From Bog-113 sp965226755 (GTDB lineage Bacteria; Acidobacteriota; Terriglobia; Bryobacterales; Bryobacteraceae), in the NCBI GenBank assembly GCA_965226755.1, contig CBDDDT010000003.1, positions 496,001 to 560,000 of the forward strand: DNA of 64,000 nucleotides, written 5' to 3'. The translations under genes and the position numbers were made by a program. This document shows positions 1-8,643 of the stretch, in pieces. Below the pieces are notes generated by a model. It was not told the DNA's origin. It saw nothing but the letters and a program-made list of their open reading frames with translations, and ran no database searches. Every line of letters begins with the position of its first letter. The stretch's first letter is position 1.

Positions 1-192
1 CCTCGCGGCGAGCACCGTCAGGAGTATGCAGCCGATCCCAATCAGAAAGAGAGGCGGCGCGAATCGCGCACTGTTATCGTCCCTCAAAACATCGATAGAT
101 CCCGCGACAAAGATGAAGGCAAGCACGAGATATACAACGGTCTCGATGTTGAATCGCTTGTGTAATTCAGAGATGCCCAGAGGTTCAATCAT
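1..192 (-). CDS. Membrane protein, partial (cut by window edge)
   Basis: This frame starts with ATG at 192, inside the ATGA overlap with the stop of the upstream phosphoribosyltransferase gene, and stays open to base 1, so the C-terminus lies outside the window. The 64 visible residues hold two hydrophobic stretches that look like membrane segments, roughly residues 15-35 and 48-64, joined by a short charged loop. It is the last visible gene of the ABC transporter operon and is probably translationally coupled to it. I do not recognise the family. A membrane location is inferred from hydrophobicity only. Confidence 0.6.
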   Translation of the reverse strand, partial: MIEPLGISELHKRFNIETVVYLVLAFIFVAGSIDVLRDDNSARFAPPLFLIGIGCILLTVLAAR

Positions 193-779
193 AGGAGCCA
201 CTCGGTTTTGAGAAGCGCATCACCCGCCGCTTCGCTTACGCGGAGGAGCACCGAGCACTCCAGCCCTGTTTCCTGCTTGATCTTTTCCTCGCCGTCATAG
301 TCTATTTTTGAGACCACCGCGATGACTCCGGCGACTTCGGCCCCGCACTTCCGAATCTGACGAACCGCCTCGATCACCGTGCTTCCCGTCGATATCAAAG
401 CCTCCACGATCACGACTTGCTGGTGGGCATAGAGCCGCTCGCAATAGAGATCGCGCGTCCAATACCGCGTGTGCTGAGTGATGATCATCGGATCGGGCAT
501 TTCGTAAGGGACATCGCGGCACACGACGAGCTTCTTCCCTGCGCGTAAAGCGAGCGGCACTGCCAGGATTTCGCCGTCTGTTTGAAACGTGAACACGAGA
601 TCGTAGTGTCGCGGCAGCCGCGATTCCAAAAGCGACACCAGCGCGTCGAGTTCCTCGGGCTCTATCGGGCTTATTCCCTTGTACGGCCAGACGAAATAGT
701 GGTAGGTTCCGTAATCGATCCGCCGGCTGGTTGCGACGCGGCTCGCAATTTTGCTCAGCACATTCTGGTCGGGTTTCAT
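189..779 (-). CDS. Phosphoribosyltransferase, orotate PRTase-like
   Basis: A 196-residue type I phosphoribosyltransferase. The PRPP-binding loop is visible as VVIVEALISTGST near residues 125-137, matching the acidic-acidic/TGST pattern of the orotate/purine PRTase fold. Such enzymes join a nucleobase to PRPP. The ATG at 779 is preferred because it sits in an ATGA overlap with the stop of the substrate-binding protein gene; an in-frame start further upstream would run 32 codons into that gene. Its place in an NMT1/THI5-type importer operon suggests it acts on the imported base, but the substrate cannot be read from sequence. It could be a salvage PRTase rather than PyrE, since no other pyrimidine genes are near. 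Confidence 0.8.
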   Translation of the reverse strand: MKPDQNVLSKIASRVATSRRIDYGTYHYFVWPYKGISPIEPEELDALVSLLESRLPRHYDLVFTFQTDGEILAVPLALRAGKKLVVCRDVPYEMPDPMIITQHTRYWTRDLYCERLYAHQQVVIVEALISTGSTVIEAVRQIRKCGAEVAGVIAVVSKIDYDGEEKIKQETGLECSVLLRVSEAAGDALLKTEWLL

Positions 780-1810
780 AGTTGCGGCAGCAGGCAGTTG
801 TTGAAAACGGAGTCTAGATCCACCTGTCTCTCCATAAGTCCAAGATTGATGAGTGTTTCCTGCATGCTCGACCACCGCGACGTGCTCATCCTCAGTAATT
901 GCTTCTGGCCGGCGGGCCGAATCAGGCCGGCTGACTCCTGCAACATCCGCAGCTGAACAGGCTTAGGCAGATCTCTGTTCCGATGCAGAGTAATGTCGAC
1001 AGCTTCATCGGCATGCCCGAGCGCGTATTCCCACCCCTCGACCGCGGCCCACATGAAACCGCGAAGGTCCTGCTCGCGTTCCTGCAGCAGACGATCTGAA
1101 GTGATGATGGTGTCCCCGTAAAAATCGATCCCCGAATCAACCGCGCTGATACATCGCACTTTGATATTTTGGCTTTCCATCGTCAGCGGCTCGTTCGTGA
1201 CGTAGCTGGGCCAAACGTCCACCTGCCCTGAAGTAAACAACGAGAGATTAAAGTCAACTTGGCGTTCCTTTAACGCGCGGCGGTTTATCTTCAGTTTGCT
1301 GATCGCCGCGCGATAAAGAATATCAAAATCGGTCCCTGTCGCCTGAACCCCGACTGTTTGAGTGGTCAGGTCACGGAGCGACCGGACGGCGGAGCTGGCC
1401 GGCACCATCCAACATGCTGGCGATTCCTGGTAAACGACTCCTATGGCTGTAATCGGCTTGCCCTGCGCCTTATTAATCAAAACCTGCTCGGCGCCCCAGA
1501 TTCCCACGTCCGCCGCGCCGGAAAGAACGGCGGTTAACGCATTGTTCCCAGGGCCGCCCGGAATCAGGGTCACATCCAGTCCTTTTTTCCGGAAGAAACC
1601 CTTCTCGCTCGCCACATAGAAGCCGGCGAATTGCGCTTGGTCCAGCCACTTCAACTGGACGCGAAGGGTTCGCAATGGCTTTGAGGATTCACCCGCGGTC
1701 AAGTCAGCCTTGCCCGGCCGTCGGAAGAGTGCCGACGAAAGCCAGATCACGCCCACCGTGATCAGAAAAATGGCGAGAGTTCGCAAAAGCTTCTGCGGAT
1801 TCATCTTCAC
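776..1810 (-). CDS. ABC transporter substrate-binding protein, NMT1/THI5-like
   Basis: A 344-residue periplasmic binding protein. An N-terminal hydrophobic segment (about residues 10-28) serves as signal or membrane anchor; there is no lipobox Cys. Near residue 53 it carries KWLDQAQFAGFYVA, close to the conserved opening of ThiY/NMT1-type proteins that bind hydroxymethylpyrimidine, related bases or riboflavin. The start may be GTG at 1810, directly abutting the permease stop, or ATG at 1804. It is the third gene of an ATPase-permease-binding protein operon and overlaps the PRTase gene by 4 bases. A pyrimidine-like ligand is inferred from the family and the PRTase partner. Confidence 0.85.
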   Translation of the reverse strand: MKMNPQKLLRTLAIFLITVGVIWLSSALFRRPGKADLTAGESSKPLRTLRVQLKWLDQAQFAGFYVASEKGFFRKKGLDVTLIPGGPGNNALTAVLSGAADVGIWGAEQVLINKAQGKPITAIGVVYQESPACWMVPASSAVRSLRDLTTQTVGVQATGTDFDILYRAAISKLKINRRALKERQVDFNLSLFTSGQVDVWPSYVTNEPLTMESQNIKVRCISAVDSGIDFYGDTIITSDRLLQEREQDLRGFMWAAVEGWEYALGHADEAVDITLHRNRDLPKPVQLRMLQESAGLIRPAGQKQLLRMSTSRWSSMQETLINLGLMERQVDLDSVFNNCLLPQL

Positions 1811-2563
1811 CTAGAGCCAAACCTCCCTGGTCGCGGGAAACAACTTCTGAATCAGCAGCACGAGCGAGATATAGGAACCGGTCGAGATGACCGCAACCAC
1901 AATGATCGCGGCGAACATTTTCGGAAGATCTGAGAAATTGCTCGCCGTGAGAATCGTATTGCCCAGCCCGCCCGATCCGCCGCTCGACATCTCAGCAACC
2001 AGCGTACCCACAAAGGCGAGCGGCAGCGTGATTCTGAAGCCGAGCAATAATTCGCTAGCCGCCGCGGGGAAAGTCACCAGCCAGAATACGCGGACGCGAT
2101 CTCGCGCGCATACGATGGCGAAATGGCGTAAAGCGCTTGACGGCATGCACAATCCCGAATACGCCGCCAGCGTAACGGGCAGGACGCAGATGGAAACGGT
2201 CAGCGCCACTTGGATCTCGAGCGGGCGCCGCAAGAACAGCACCATGAACGGGATCAACGCTACGGCCGGCAGGGATTTCAACGTGATCAGGAGCGGCAAC
2301 AGCATATCGTGAAAGTTTCGGTTTAAATTCATCAGCAAACCGACTCCAAAGCCTAAAGGCAGCGTAATGGCAAGGCTCAACAGAACGCTGCCGAGTGTAT
2401 TGAGAGCTGCCTCCATAAGGCGTCTTTCATTTCGAATGAGTTCCCTGCCGATCTGGGGTAATGTCGGCAACAGGTTATTCGGCACGATCCCCGCCCATCG
2501 AACTCCCTCGTAAAGTGTCCCGATAAGCGCAACCGAAAAAAGGATGGAGACGGCAAGTTTCAC
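1811..2563 (-). CDS. ABC transporter permease (NMT1/SsuC-type)
   Basis: A 250-residue inner-membrane permease with about six hydrophobic segments. The cytoplasmic coupling (EAA-type) loop is visible around ASELLLGFRITLPLAFVGT, near residue 170. Its size and loop match the BPD_transp_1 permeases that work with taurine-, nitrate- and ThiY-type binding proteins. The start is GTG at 2563, overlapping the stop of the ATPase gene by 4 bases (GTGA), and the gene abuts the binding protein gene downstream. One copy would form a homodimer in the importer, as is usual in this family. Confidence 0.85.
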   Translation of the reverse strand: MKLAVSILFSVALIGTLYEGVRWAGIVPNNLLPTLPQIGRELIRNERRLMEAALNTLGSVLLSLAITLPLGFGVGLLMNLNRNFHDMLLPLLITLKSLPAVALIPFMVLFLRRPLEIQVALTVSICVLPVTLAAYSGLCMPSSALRHFAIVCARDRVRVFWLVTFPAAASELLLGFRITLPLAFVGTLVAEMSSGGSGGLGNTILTASNFSDLPKMFAAIIVVAVISTGSYISLVLLIQKLFPATREVWL

Positions 2564-3297
2564 GCGACGCCCTGTTCGCGGAGACTCATGGCCAGTTCTC
2601 CTTGAATGCGCGCCTGAAATGCAAGGGCGGTTTCCTCCGGCGCGCGTCGCAGGGTCTTTACCGGGTGGGACGCTGCCGCGGGAAGAAGGTGCACTGATCT
2701 CGCCAGAGCGGCCGCTTCATAGGGCTCGTGAGTGACCATAACGATCGAACTCGAATCAAGGTCAAATTCCGACATTAATAGCTTCACCGCTTCTTCGCGG
2801 ACGTCGAAGTCGAGCCCGGAAAAAGGCTCGTCCAAAAGCAGGAGATTGGGTCGGGTGACAATCGCTCTGGCCAAAGCCGCCCGGCGGGCTGTTCCCACGG
2901 AAACCCTCGACGGCACCGAATCCAGCCAGTCGTCTAAACGCAGTGCCGTAACGGCTCTTTCGCCGAGGGCGCCTAAGTCGCGAACCCCAACACTCTCGCG
3001 CAGCCGGCGGCCGAGTATGATGTTCTGCCGGATCGTCAACCAAGGCGCCAGTCCCAGGTCCTGGGGAAGGTAGGCGATCCGCACCGAGTCGGCCAGGTCG
3101 ATTTTTCCGGCCCAGCTCGGCAGGTTCACTTCCCGCTTGCTCAAAAATGCCGCCAGGATAGCTTTCAGCAGGGTCGTCTTACCCCCGCCCGATGGACCCA
3201 TGACGGCATGGTGGCCCGAAGATCGTAGGTCGAGGTCGAATCTCCTCAGGACCACTCGTTTTGGATAAAAGATTTCGGTGTTTGAAAATACAACCAT
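2560..3297 (-). CDS. ABC transporter ATP-binding protein
   Basis: A 245-residue ABC ATPase that would power the importer encoded downstream. Walker A is GPSGGGKTT near residue 35, the Q-loop is in YLPQDLG, Walker B and D-loop are LLLLDEPFSGLD, and the switch His lies in VTHE. The signature motif is unusual: where LSGGQ is expected the protein reads VSVGTARRAALARA. It is the first gene of the transporter operon and overlaps the permease gene by 4 bases. The gap of 41 bases to the preceding LssY_C gene leaves open whether they share a transcript. Confidence 0.88.
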   Translation of the reverse strand: MVVFSNTEIFYPKRVVLRRFDLDLRSSGHHAVMGPSGGGKTTLLKAILAAFLSKREVNLPSWAGKIDLADSVRIAYLPQDLGLAPWLTIRQNIILGRRLRESVGVRDLGALGERAVTALRLDDWLDSVPSRVSVGTARRAALARAIVTRPNLLLLDEPFSGLDFDVREEAVKLLMSEFDLDSSSIVMVTHEPYEAAALARSVHLLPAAASHPVKTLRRAPEETALAFQARIQGELAMSLREQGVA

Positions 3298-3338
3298 ACG
3301 TTCAAACTTGCCGCACTCCCCCGGAGTTGTCGGCCCCG

Positions 3339-4826
3339 CTAATACGCCGAATCCCCCGCCGACGCCCCGTCATCCGAATACGATTCCTGGGCGTTCGTGC
3401 TGTGCCAGCGCACCACCCGATAAGTCCAGTAATAAAGGTTATCCCGAAACAGATATTGCCGCGCCGCCAGAACCACGCGTCGCGTAACTTTCACCGCCCG
3501 CGTCTGGTGAAGATCGGCGATCTCATCGGTCGCCTCCGGGGGACGCCCCGAACAGTCAAGCAGCGTGGTCGCGGCAAGCCGCCCATCGCTTACGCTCAGC
3601 TTGCGTTCCGATAAGTTGCGAATCGCCGCGTTGCGTTCCACGTAAGCCGGCGCGGTCGCGCAACCCGCGAACGCCAGATCGTTCAGGACTTTTCCGCGCT
3701 CCCCGTCTATCCGCGGGTCGATCCGGTGCGTCAGAGACAGCCCCATCGCTCCGATTTTGATGTTCACATCATGCGTGGCCGCGCCTAACCAGACCTCGCG
3801 TCCGTCCGCTTCTTCGCGCCAGAGCCGCACATGATGCCGTTTGGCGATGTCGTTCAGCGATTTCTGAAAGACAAAGTCGGGCTCTCTTCCCCCGTACGTC
3901 ATCCGGGAAGCCGGCGCATCCGCATAACCGGTCTGCGATGCGAACGCATTCCATAAGTGCGAAACGGTGTGCGCGGTCTCCGGGTCCGCGCCTGCCCATC
4001 CGGCGGCATGAAATGCAGCCACCAATTCCTCGCGCGACCCCACAAAGGCCAGATTGATCATGTCGCCCGCCGGCCGCCCCTTGGTCCGGTCGACTCCGAA
4101 TGGCCGCGCTTCCAGCCACTTCGCCAGCTCCGCCGGTAGTTCCGGCGCGGCCGGAGCGTCGAACGCCGGCGCATTGTCGGGAAACTCGGTCACCGCCAGT
4201 TCCATGTCCGTCCCCACCGGAAGCCGAATCTCCGGCTCCGGCGCACGGAAAAATGCGCATCGCACGCCTAACAGAACGCCCGCGCCCAGCGGACCCATCG
4301 CGTAGCTCGAGAACAGGCGTCCGGCGAGCCCCGTAATCCCCAGAAACGAGCCTTGAAAAAGCTCCGCGCTCGGGCTGTGCCACAAGCCCCCCAGCATTCC
4401 CTGGGGATTGTCGCTCGGCAGAATTCCTTCGACGTGGCCCCTGCGATCCACCGCTTCGCGCGAGTTATCAATCTCCCGCAAAACTCCCCGCAGCCGGAAT
4501 CGCCTGCCGTCCGGTAAGCGGTACTCCTGGAATTGAACGTCCAGCCCGGCACGCTCGTGGACGAAACCCAATCCCACGCGCTGTCGTTTGACCACCACGC
4601 CGAGTACCTGCGTTCCGGCCGGAAAAAATACCCGGCCCCCAATTAACCCAGGTGCCGTCACCACCGTTTCAAAACGCGAACCCGCTTCGGCATGATCGGT
4701 GGTCAGAGGCGTCCTCAGCCGCAACTGTAGAAGCGCCGCCGCGCCCGGAAACGCCCAGACCGGGGACGCGAGCCCTCCCATGCCTCCGAGCAGAACGGCG
4801 ATTTTGACAAACCCGGGTGTTTTCAT
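3339..4826 (-). CDS. LssY_C domain exported protein
   Basis: About 495 residues with a signal peptide (MKTPGFVKIAVLLGGMGG, cleavage probably after VWA). The C-terminal half carries the pattern of the LssY C-terminal domain: FVGSREELVAAFHAAGW, then SRMTYGGREPDF, and later WLGAATHDVNIKI. LssY_C domains occur alone or fused to PAP2/DedA membrane proteins and have no firmly known activity. The N-terminal half of about 220 residues looks like a beta-rich envelope domain that I do not recognise. The ATG at 4826 is preferred because the signal peptide starts there; an in-frame ATG at 4856 adds ten residues. It lies between the desaturase and transporter genes on the same strand. Confidence 0.75.
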   Translation of the reverse strand: MKTPGFVKIAVLLGGMGGLASPVWAFPGAAALLQLRLRTPLTTDHAEAGSRFETVVTAPGLIGGRVFFPAGTQVLGVVVKRQRVGLGFVHERAGLDVQFQEYRLPDGRRFRLRGVLREIDNSREAVDRRGHVEGILPSDNPQGMLGGLWHSPSAELFQGSFLGITGLAGRLFSSYAMGPLGAGVLLGVRCAFFRAPEPEIRLPVGTDMELAVTEFPDNAPAFDAPAAPELPAELAKWLEARPFGVDRTKGRPAGDMINLAFVGSREELVAAFHAAGWAGADPETAHTVSHLWNAFASQTGYADAPASRMTYGGREPDFVFQKSLNDIAKRHHVRLWREEADGREVWLGAATHDVNIKIGAMGLSLTHRIDPRIDGERGKVLNDLAFAGCATAPAYVERNAAIRNLSERKLSVSDGRLAATTLLDCSGRPPEATDEIADLHQTRAVKVTRRVVLAARQYLFRDNLYYWTYRVVRWHSTNAQESYSDDGASAGDSAY

Positions 4827-4918
4827 TCCGCGCTCACCGGGGAACCGCACCGGCATGATTTCGTTTCTGAAGGATTCGATCTTAGCAGCTTTAAACTCGC
4901 GGAAACGCGCGCCGCGAA

Positions 4919-5749
4919 CTAGGGAAGCGTCGCCACCCGCACGGATTTGGCCACGCCCAGTTTGCCCAGCGTCCAGATCATCATCCAGGTGAAATCCACC
5001 TCATACCAAGCCAGGCCGTGACGCGCCGACGTCGGGTGCGCGTGATGGTTGTTATGCCACCCTTCCCCGAACGTCAAGAGCGCGACCACGCCGTTGTTGC
5101 GGGAGTCGTCGCCCGTCTTAAACCGGCGCCGGCCCCAAAGGTGCGTCGCCGAGTTCACCAGCCACGTCGCATGCAAGCCCATCGTGACGCGGAAGAAAAG
5201 ACCCCAGAGCAGATACGGCAATCCGCCCAGAAACAGGAGCGCGAGGCTCACCGCCACCAGCGGCATATAGTGAAATCGCGTCAGCAGCACGTGGCCGCGG
5301 TCGCGCACCAGATCCGGCGCGAAACGCGCGCATTCTTCCACGCTGCAATTGGTCGCGTCCCCCACCAGCATCCACACCAGATGCGCCCACCATTTACCCT
5401 CGCGCGGCGAGTGCGGATCCCCGTGCTTATCCGAATACTTGTGGTGCACCCGATGCGTCGCCACCCAGGAGATCGGGCCGCCTTCCAGCGCGAGACACGC
5501 GCACATTGTCAGGAAGTATTCGACCGGCTTGGGCACTTTGTACGAACGGTGCGTCAGCAAACGGTGGTATCCCATGCCGATGCCAAGACTGAGAGAAACC
5601 CAGTAGAGCGCGATCGCCGTGAAAAACGCTCCCCAGCTGAAATAAAACAACGCCGCGATGGCTCCGGCGTGAAATATGGCGAACGCGGTCGAACTGGTCC
5701 AGTTGATCCCCTCGCGATTGATAAACAACTCTTCCGTTTGACTGTCCAA
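4919..5749 (-). CDS. Acyl-CoA/acyl-lipid delta-9 fatty acid desaturase
   Basis: A 276-residue membrane di-iron desaturase. All three histidine boxes are present: HRLLTH near residue 63, HRVHH near residue 100, and HNNHH near residue 233. Hydrophobic pairs flank the boxes as in stearoyl-CoA desaturases (DesC/OLE1 type). It would introduce a cis double bond into saturated acyl chains and adjust membrane fluidity. The gene is alone, with 517 bases of mostly non-coding DNA upstream and 92 bases to the next gene. Confidence 0.92.
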   Translation of the reverse strand: MDSQTEELFINREGINWTSSTAFAIFHAGAIAALFYFSWGAFFTAIALYWVSLSLGIGMGYHRLLTHRSYKVPKPVEYFLTMCACLALEGGPISWVATHRVHHKYSDKHGDPHSPREGKWWAHLVWMLVGDATNCSVEECARFAPDLVRDRGHVLLTRFHYMPLVAVSLALLFLGGLPYLLWGLFFRVTMGLHATWLVNSATHLWGRRRFKTGDDSRNNGVVALLTFGEGWHNNHHAHPTSARHGLAWYEVDFTWMMIWTLGKLGVAKSVRVATLP

Positions 5750-6266
5750 GGGAACCCTTCCGCGAACTGCAATGCGACACTCGAAAGAGCCCGCATTTTC
5801 ACCCTACCAGCCCCCGCGATCAAGCATTGTAAGAGTTGCGTAATAGCGTTTTCGGGTCCGGCGAACGGGCGCGTCCTGCCCGCCGCCGCGCTCGTGCCGA
5901 CCATCCTTTCCGTAATCGCGCTCCTGCGGCTCGCTACCCAAACCCTGCCTTGGCCGGATCGCCGCCCCATCGTGAGCCTGATCATCGGGACTGCCACGGC
6001 AAGCATCGTGATCATGCGCCGAACCCGAGCCCAGGGCATGATCACCTGGGACCTTGAGGGCGAGCAGTTCCCTCACAAAACAAGGAGATCCGCGGCTGAC
6101 CGACCGCCTCGCTCCGGAGATGGCCCCTGTCGCCGACCGCTACTTCCAGTTGTTCCGGGATGCCGGGTTCCGTGTAGGCGTCGCCAAAATGCCGTCGGCG
6201 GCGGAGACGTGTTGATGTTCCGCGGCTGGTTCGACGATCCCGGGAATCGCCCGGTCGAAGCTCTCG
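5750..6266. other. 517-base gap with possible decayed coding traces
   Basis: No intact gene is convincing here. On the plus strand a hydrophobic frame runs from about 5846 to 6057, and another frame from about 6087 to 6215 reads protein-like (includes VADRYFQLFRDAGFRVGVAK) before a stop. The two could be pieces of one dead gene joined by a frameshift. The promoter of the desaturase gene should also lie here, on the minus strand just above 5749, but I could not pick a clear one. Confidence 0.25.
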
Positions 6267-7475
6267 CTAAGCGAGCCGCCCAAGAAGCTGAGAAAAATTC
6301 AACTCTTCCTCCGATTCTTTTCCGGCCCCCTGAGAAGGTCCGATGGCGAGCGCCTCGCTATGATTCTCAAACCAGACCAGGAAAGACGCTTCGTCCGCGC
6401 GCGGCAGGCGCTGCTGGTTGATCCACGTGTAATATGCGCCCATATCGGCGTCCACCAGCGCCCCTTCCGCGTCCAGAGCAGGCGCTTCGCGTGCTCCGGC
6501 CAATTGTTCCTTCAGCGATCGCTCATGCCAGCGCGGCGCAAACCGGGCCAAAAGCGTTAAAGGCTGCGCGCGCCGCAGAATCTCCCGCGCCGACCACTGC
6601 ACAAAGGTCGTGCTGAAAATCTGCGTTCCGGAACCTTCCGTCAGCAAGCTGATCTGAAACTCGTTCAGCACCGCGTCGTCGCCGGAACCCTGCATCCCCA
6701 GATCTTGCGGCCCCATCTGCGCCAGCCGGCTCCGCAGGGCTTCCGCTCCCAGCCCGCTCTGCATCGCGTCCTCCATCGTCTTCAGAAGCGCGGCGCGGAG
6801 CGGCTCCAGCGCGCGGTAGGAGACGCACGTCACTCCATTCGCGGGCGCGTTTTCCCGCGTGCCGCCTTCCACATACCAATGGCCGAATGGAACCGGATGC
6901 GCCGCCGCGCGCGCCGCAACCGCGTCTAGAAGAATCCGATTTCCGTTCGCCGGATTCAAGCGCGTATAGTGAACTCCCTGCGGCCGCAGCTTTTGAAACA
7001 GCGGGGACCGCGTCTGCGCGACGCCCTGCCCGATCACTACGATCGTCAGCCGTGGAACCGGGACAGTCTCCGCCGCCACGGCGGCGTTCAGTTTCTTCAC
7101 ATATTCCACCGCCGCCGCGCGGAACGCGTCGATCTGGTGCGTGGCCCAGAGGTGCGCCGCAAGCTGCTCGGAAAACTGCGCGGGCGTGTTCACCCAATCC
7201 ACTCGCTCCAGCTCCGGCGAAAGCTGCAGCCCCGCGAACGGCGCCATCCACTGCCGCAGCTGCTCCGGCGTCAGCGACGTCAGAAACACCAGCTGCCGGT
7301 CCAGTTCCTTCCGCTCCGCCGGAAACTTCGCGTCGTAGGCGATCAGTTCGCGCAGCAGCAGCGGCAGGAAGACCAGCGGCAAGCGTTGCAACAATCCGAC
7401 ATTGGCGATGGCGGCGCGGCGCGCCTCCGGACGGTAGCGGTCGAACTGCGAAGCATTCAATTGCGCGGGAAGCAT
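6267..7475 (-). CDS. Uncharacterised protein, third gene of the CRTAC1 operon
   Basis: A 402-residue protein with no signal peptide and no motif I can assign. A hydrophobic leucine-rich patch near residues 28-44 is too polar around it for a clear membrane anchor. The middle (about 140-270) looks like an alpha/beta domain with a strand-loop at LTIVVIGQGV. It starts 4 bases after the stop of the phosphatase-like gene and so belongs to a three-gene operon with the CRTAC1/TPR protein. Its lack of an export signal contrasts with the Tat signals of both partners, suggesting a cytoplasmic role. Function unknown. Confidence 0.75.
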   Translation of the reverse strand: MLPAQLNASQFDRYRPEARRAAIANVGLLQRLPLVFLPLLLRELIAYDAKFPAERKELDRQLVFLTSLTPEQLRQWMAPFAGLQLSPELERVDWVNTPAQFSEQLAAHLWATHQIDAFRAAAVEYVKKLNAAVAAETVPVPRLTIVVIGQGVAQTRSPLFQKLRPQGVHYTRLNPANGNRILLDAVAARAAAHPVPFGHWYVEGGTRENAPANGVTCVSYRALEPLRAALLKTMEDAMQSGLGAEALRSRLAQMGPQDLGMQGSGDDAVLNEFQISLLTEGSGTQIFSTTFVQWSAREILRRAQPLTLLARFAPRWHERSLKEQLAGAREAPALDAEGALVDADMGAYYTWINQQRLPRADEASFLVWFENHSEALAIGPSQGAGKESEEELNFSQLLGRLA

Positions 7476-7479
7476 CGTG

Positions 7480-8643
7480 CTAAACCAACTCGCTCAACGG
7501 CTTGCCCTTGGCCATGCGCGGGGAAAATCCGAGCAGAGCCCCCAGCGTCGGAACCAGATCCGTCGGCTCCACCGGCCGGTCCACGACGGCGTTTTCCCGA
7601 ATTCCCGGCCCCAAGGCCATCATCCATGTCGTTCGCGAAAGCGCATCGCCCGTGCGATGGTGCTGGAACCCGTTTCCCCCCGGATCCATATCCGAATCGC
7701 GGCCGAAATCCGGCAGGATGAATAGATTCGTTTTACCCGCATATTCGGGCTCGCTCTCAATCGCCTTCCAGATCTCCGCGCACAGGCGGTCGGATCGCCG
7801 GATCGCATCCACATAAAGCGAAAACGCCCCGGCGTGAGCGATATCGATATCGTGCAGCGTGATCCACAGCAGGCTGGGCGCAAGCTGCCGCATCAATTGC
7901 TTCGCGATGAAGACGGAAAGTTCATCCGGGCTCGCCAGATTGCGCGCGTGCGCCGCGAAATCGCTCACCGACAGTTTCAACACCTCCGCCATCTGATGCA
8001 GATCCACGCCCGCATCGCTCAGCGGAAGCTGCGACGTGTACACCGGCGTCTCGTAGTTATCCCGCAGCAAATGTTCGTAGCGCGATCCTTCCGTGCTCGA
8101 AAGCGCCGCGGAGAGCAGCCTCTTCGGAAGAATCACGCCCGCGCCCAGTCCGGCCCCATATGCGCGGTTTCCGCTCTCGCCAATGCGATTGAATCCGTTG
8201 CTCGGCGCCACCACCCATGTGTCCGACGCGGGTCGTTTCAGATCTCTCCGGAAATATTCGAAAACAGTCGGGTTTTCCGGCTGTACATCGGCGAAATTAT
8301 TGAAGGTTTCGTAAACCCCCGTCGCCACGCTCGCCGTCGCCACGTAGTGCCCCAGGATGCCGCGATTGATCACTTGCGTGAAAAAAGTGGCCCTCGGCAT
8401 CAATTCCGTCAGCAGGTGCGGAATGTTTTGCTGCCCTTGCGGCATAAACGTCTCTTCGTCGCGCGCGCCGCCGCCGAACGTCACGACCACCGCTTTGCGC
8501 CCTCGCGCCGCCGTCATTCCCCGCAAGCCGCCGAACCCGGATAAAGCAGCCGCCGCGGTCGCTCCGGTGGCGCGCCTCAGGAAGTCCCGCCGGCTCCACG
8601 CCAGCGCGCGCGCAATCTCCCGGGCCTCTTGCATCTCCGGCAT
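7480..8643 (-). CDS. Tat-exported alkaline phosphatase/sulfatase-superfamily-like protein
   Basis: A 387-residue protein with a twin-arginine signal (SRRDFLRRATG, residues 17-27) followed by an Ala-rich stretch. The body reads like a DUF1501/alkaline phosphatase-superfamily protein: a strand VVVTFGGGARDEETF after the signal, then LFILPDFGRDSD and GFQHHRTGDA near the C-terminus, giving Asp and His residues in the places where such enzymes bind metals. The usual nucleophile Ser/Thr is not obvious, so catalysis is unproven. The start ATG overlaps the stop of the CRTAC1 gene (TAATG). Probably periplasmic, acting with its operon partners. Confidence 0.75.
   Translation of the reverse strand: MPEMQEAREIARALAWSRRDFLRRATGATAAAALSGFGGLRGMTAARGRKAVVVTFGGGARDEETFMPQGQQNIPHLLTELMPRATFFTQVINRGILGHYVATASVATGVYETFNNFADVQPENPTVFEYFRRDLKRPASDTWVVAPSNGFNRIGESGNRAYGAGLGAGVILPKRLLSAALSSTEGSRYEHLLRDNYETPVYTSQLPLSDAGVDLHQMAEVLKLSVSDFAAHARNLASPDELSVFIAKQLMRQLAPSLLWITLHDIDIAHAGAFSLYVDAIRRSDRLCAEIWKAIESEPEYAGKTNLFILPDFGRDSDMDPGGNGFQHHRTGDALSRTTWMMALGPGIRENAVVDRPVEPTDLVPTLGALLGFSPRMAKGKPLSELV

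Noticed and set aside
5018..6421. Plus-strand frame of 467 codons
   Set aside because: It is antisense to the fatty-acid desaturase and its product is Arg/His/Pro-rich. Only the short part around 5846-6057 deserved mention.
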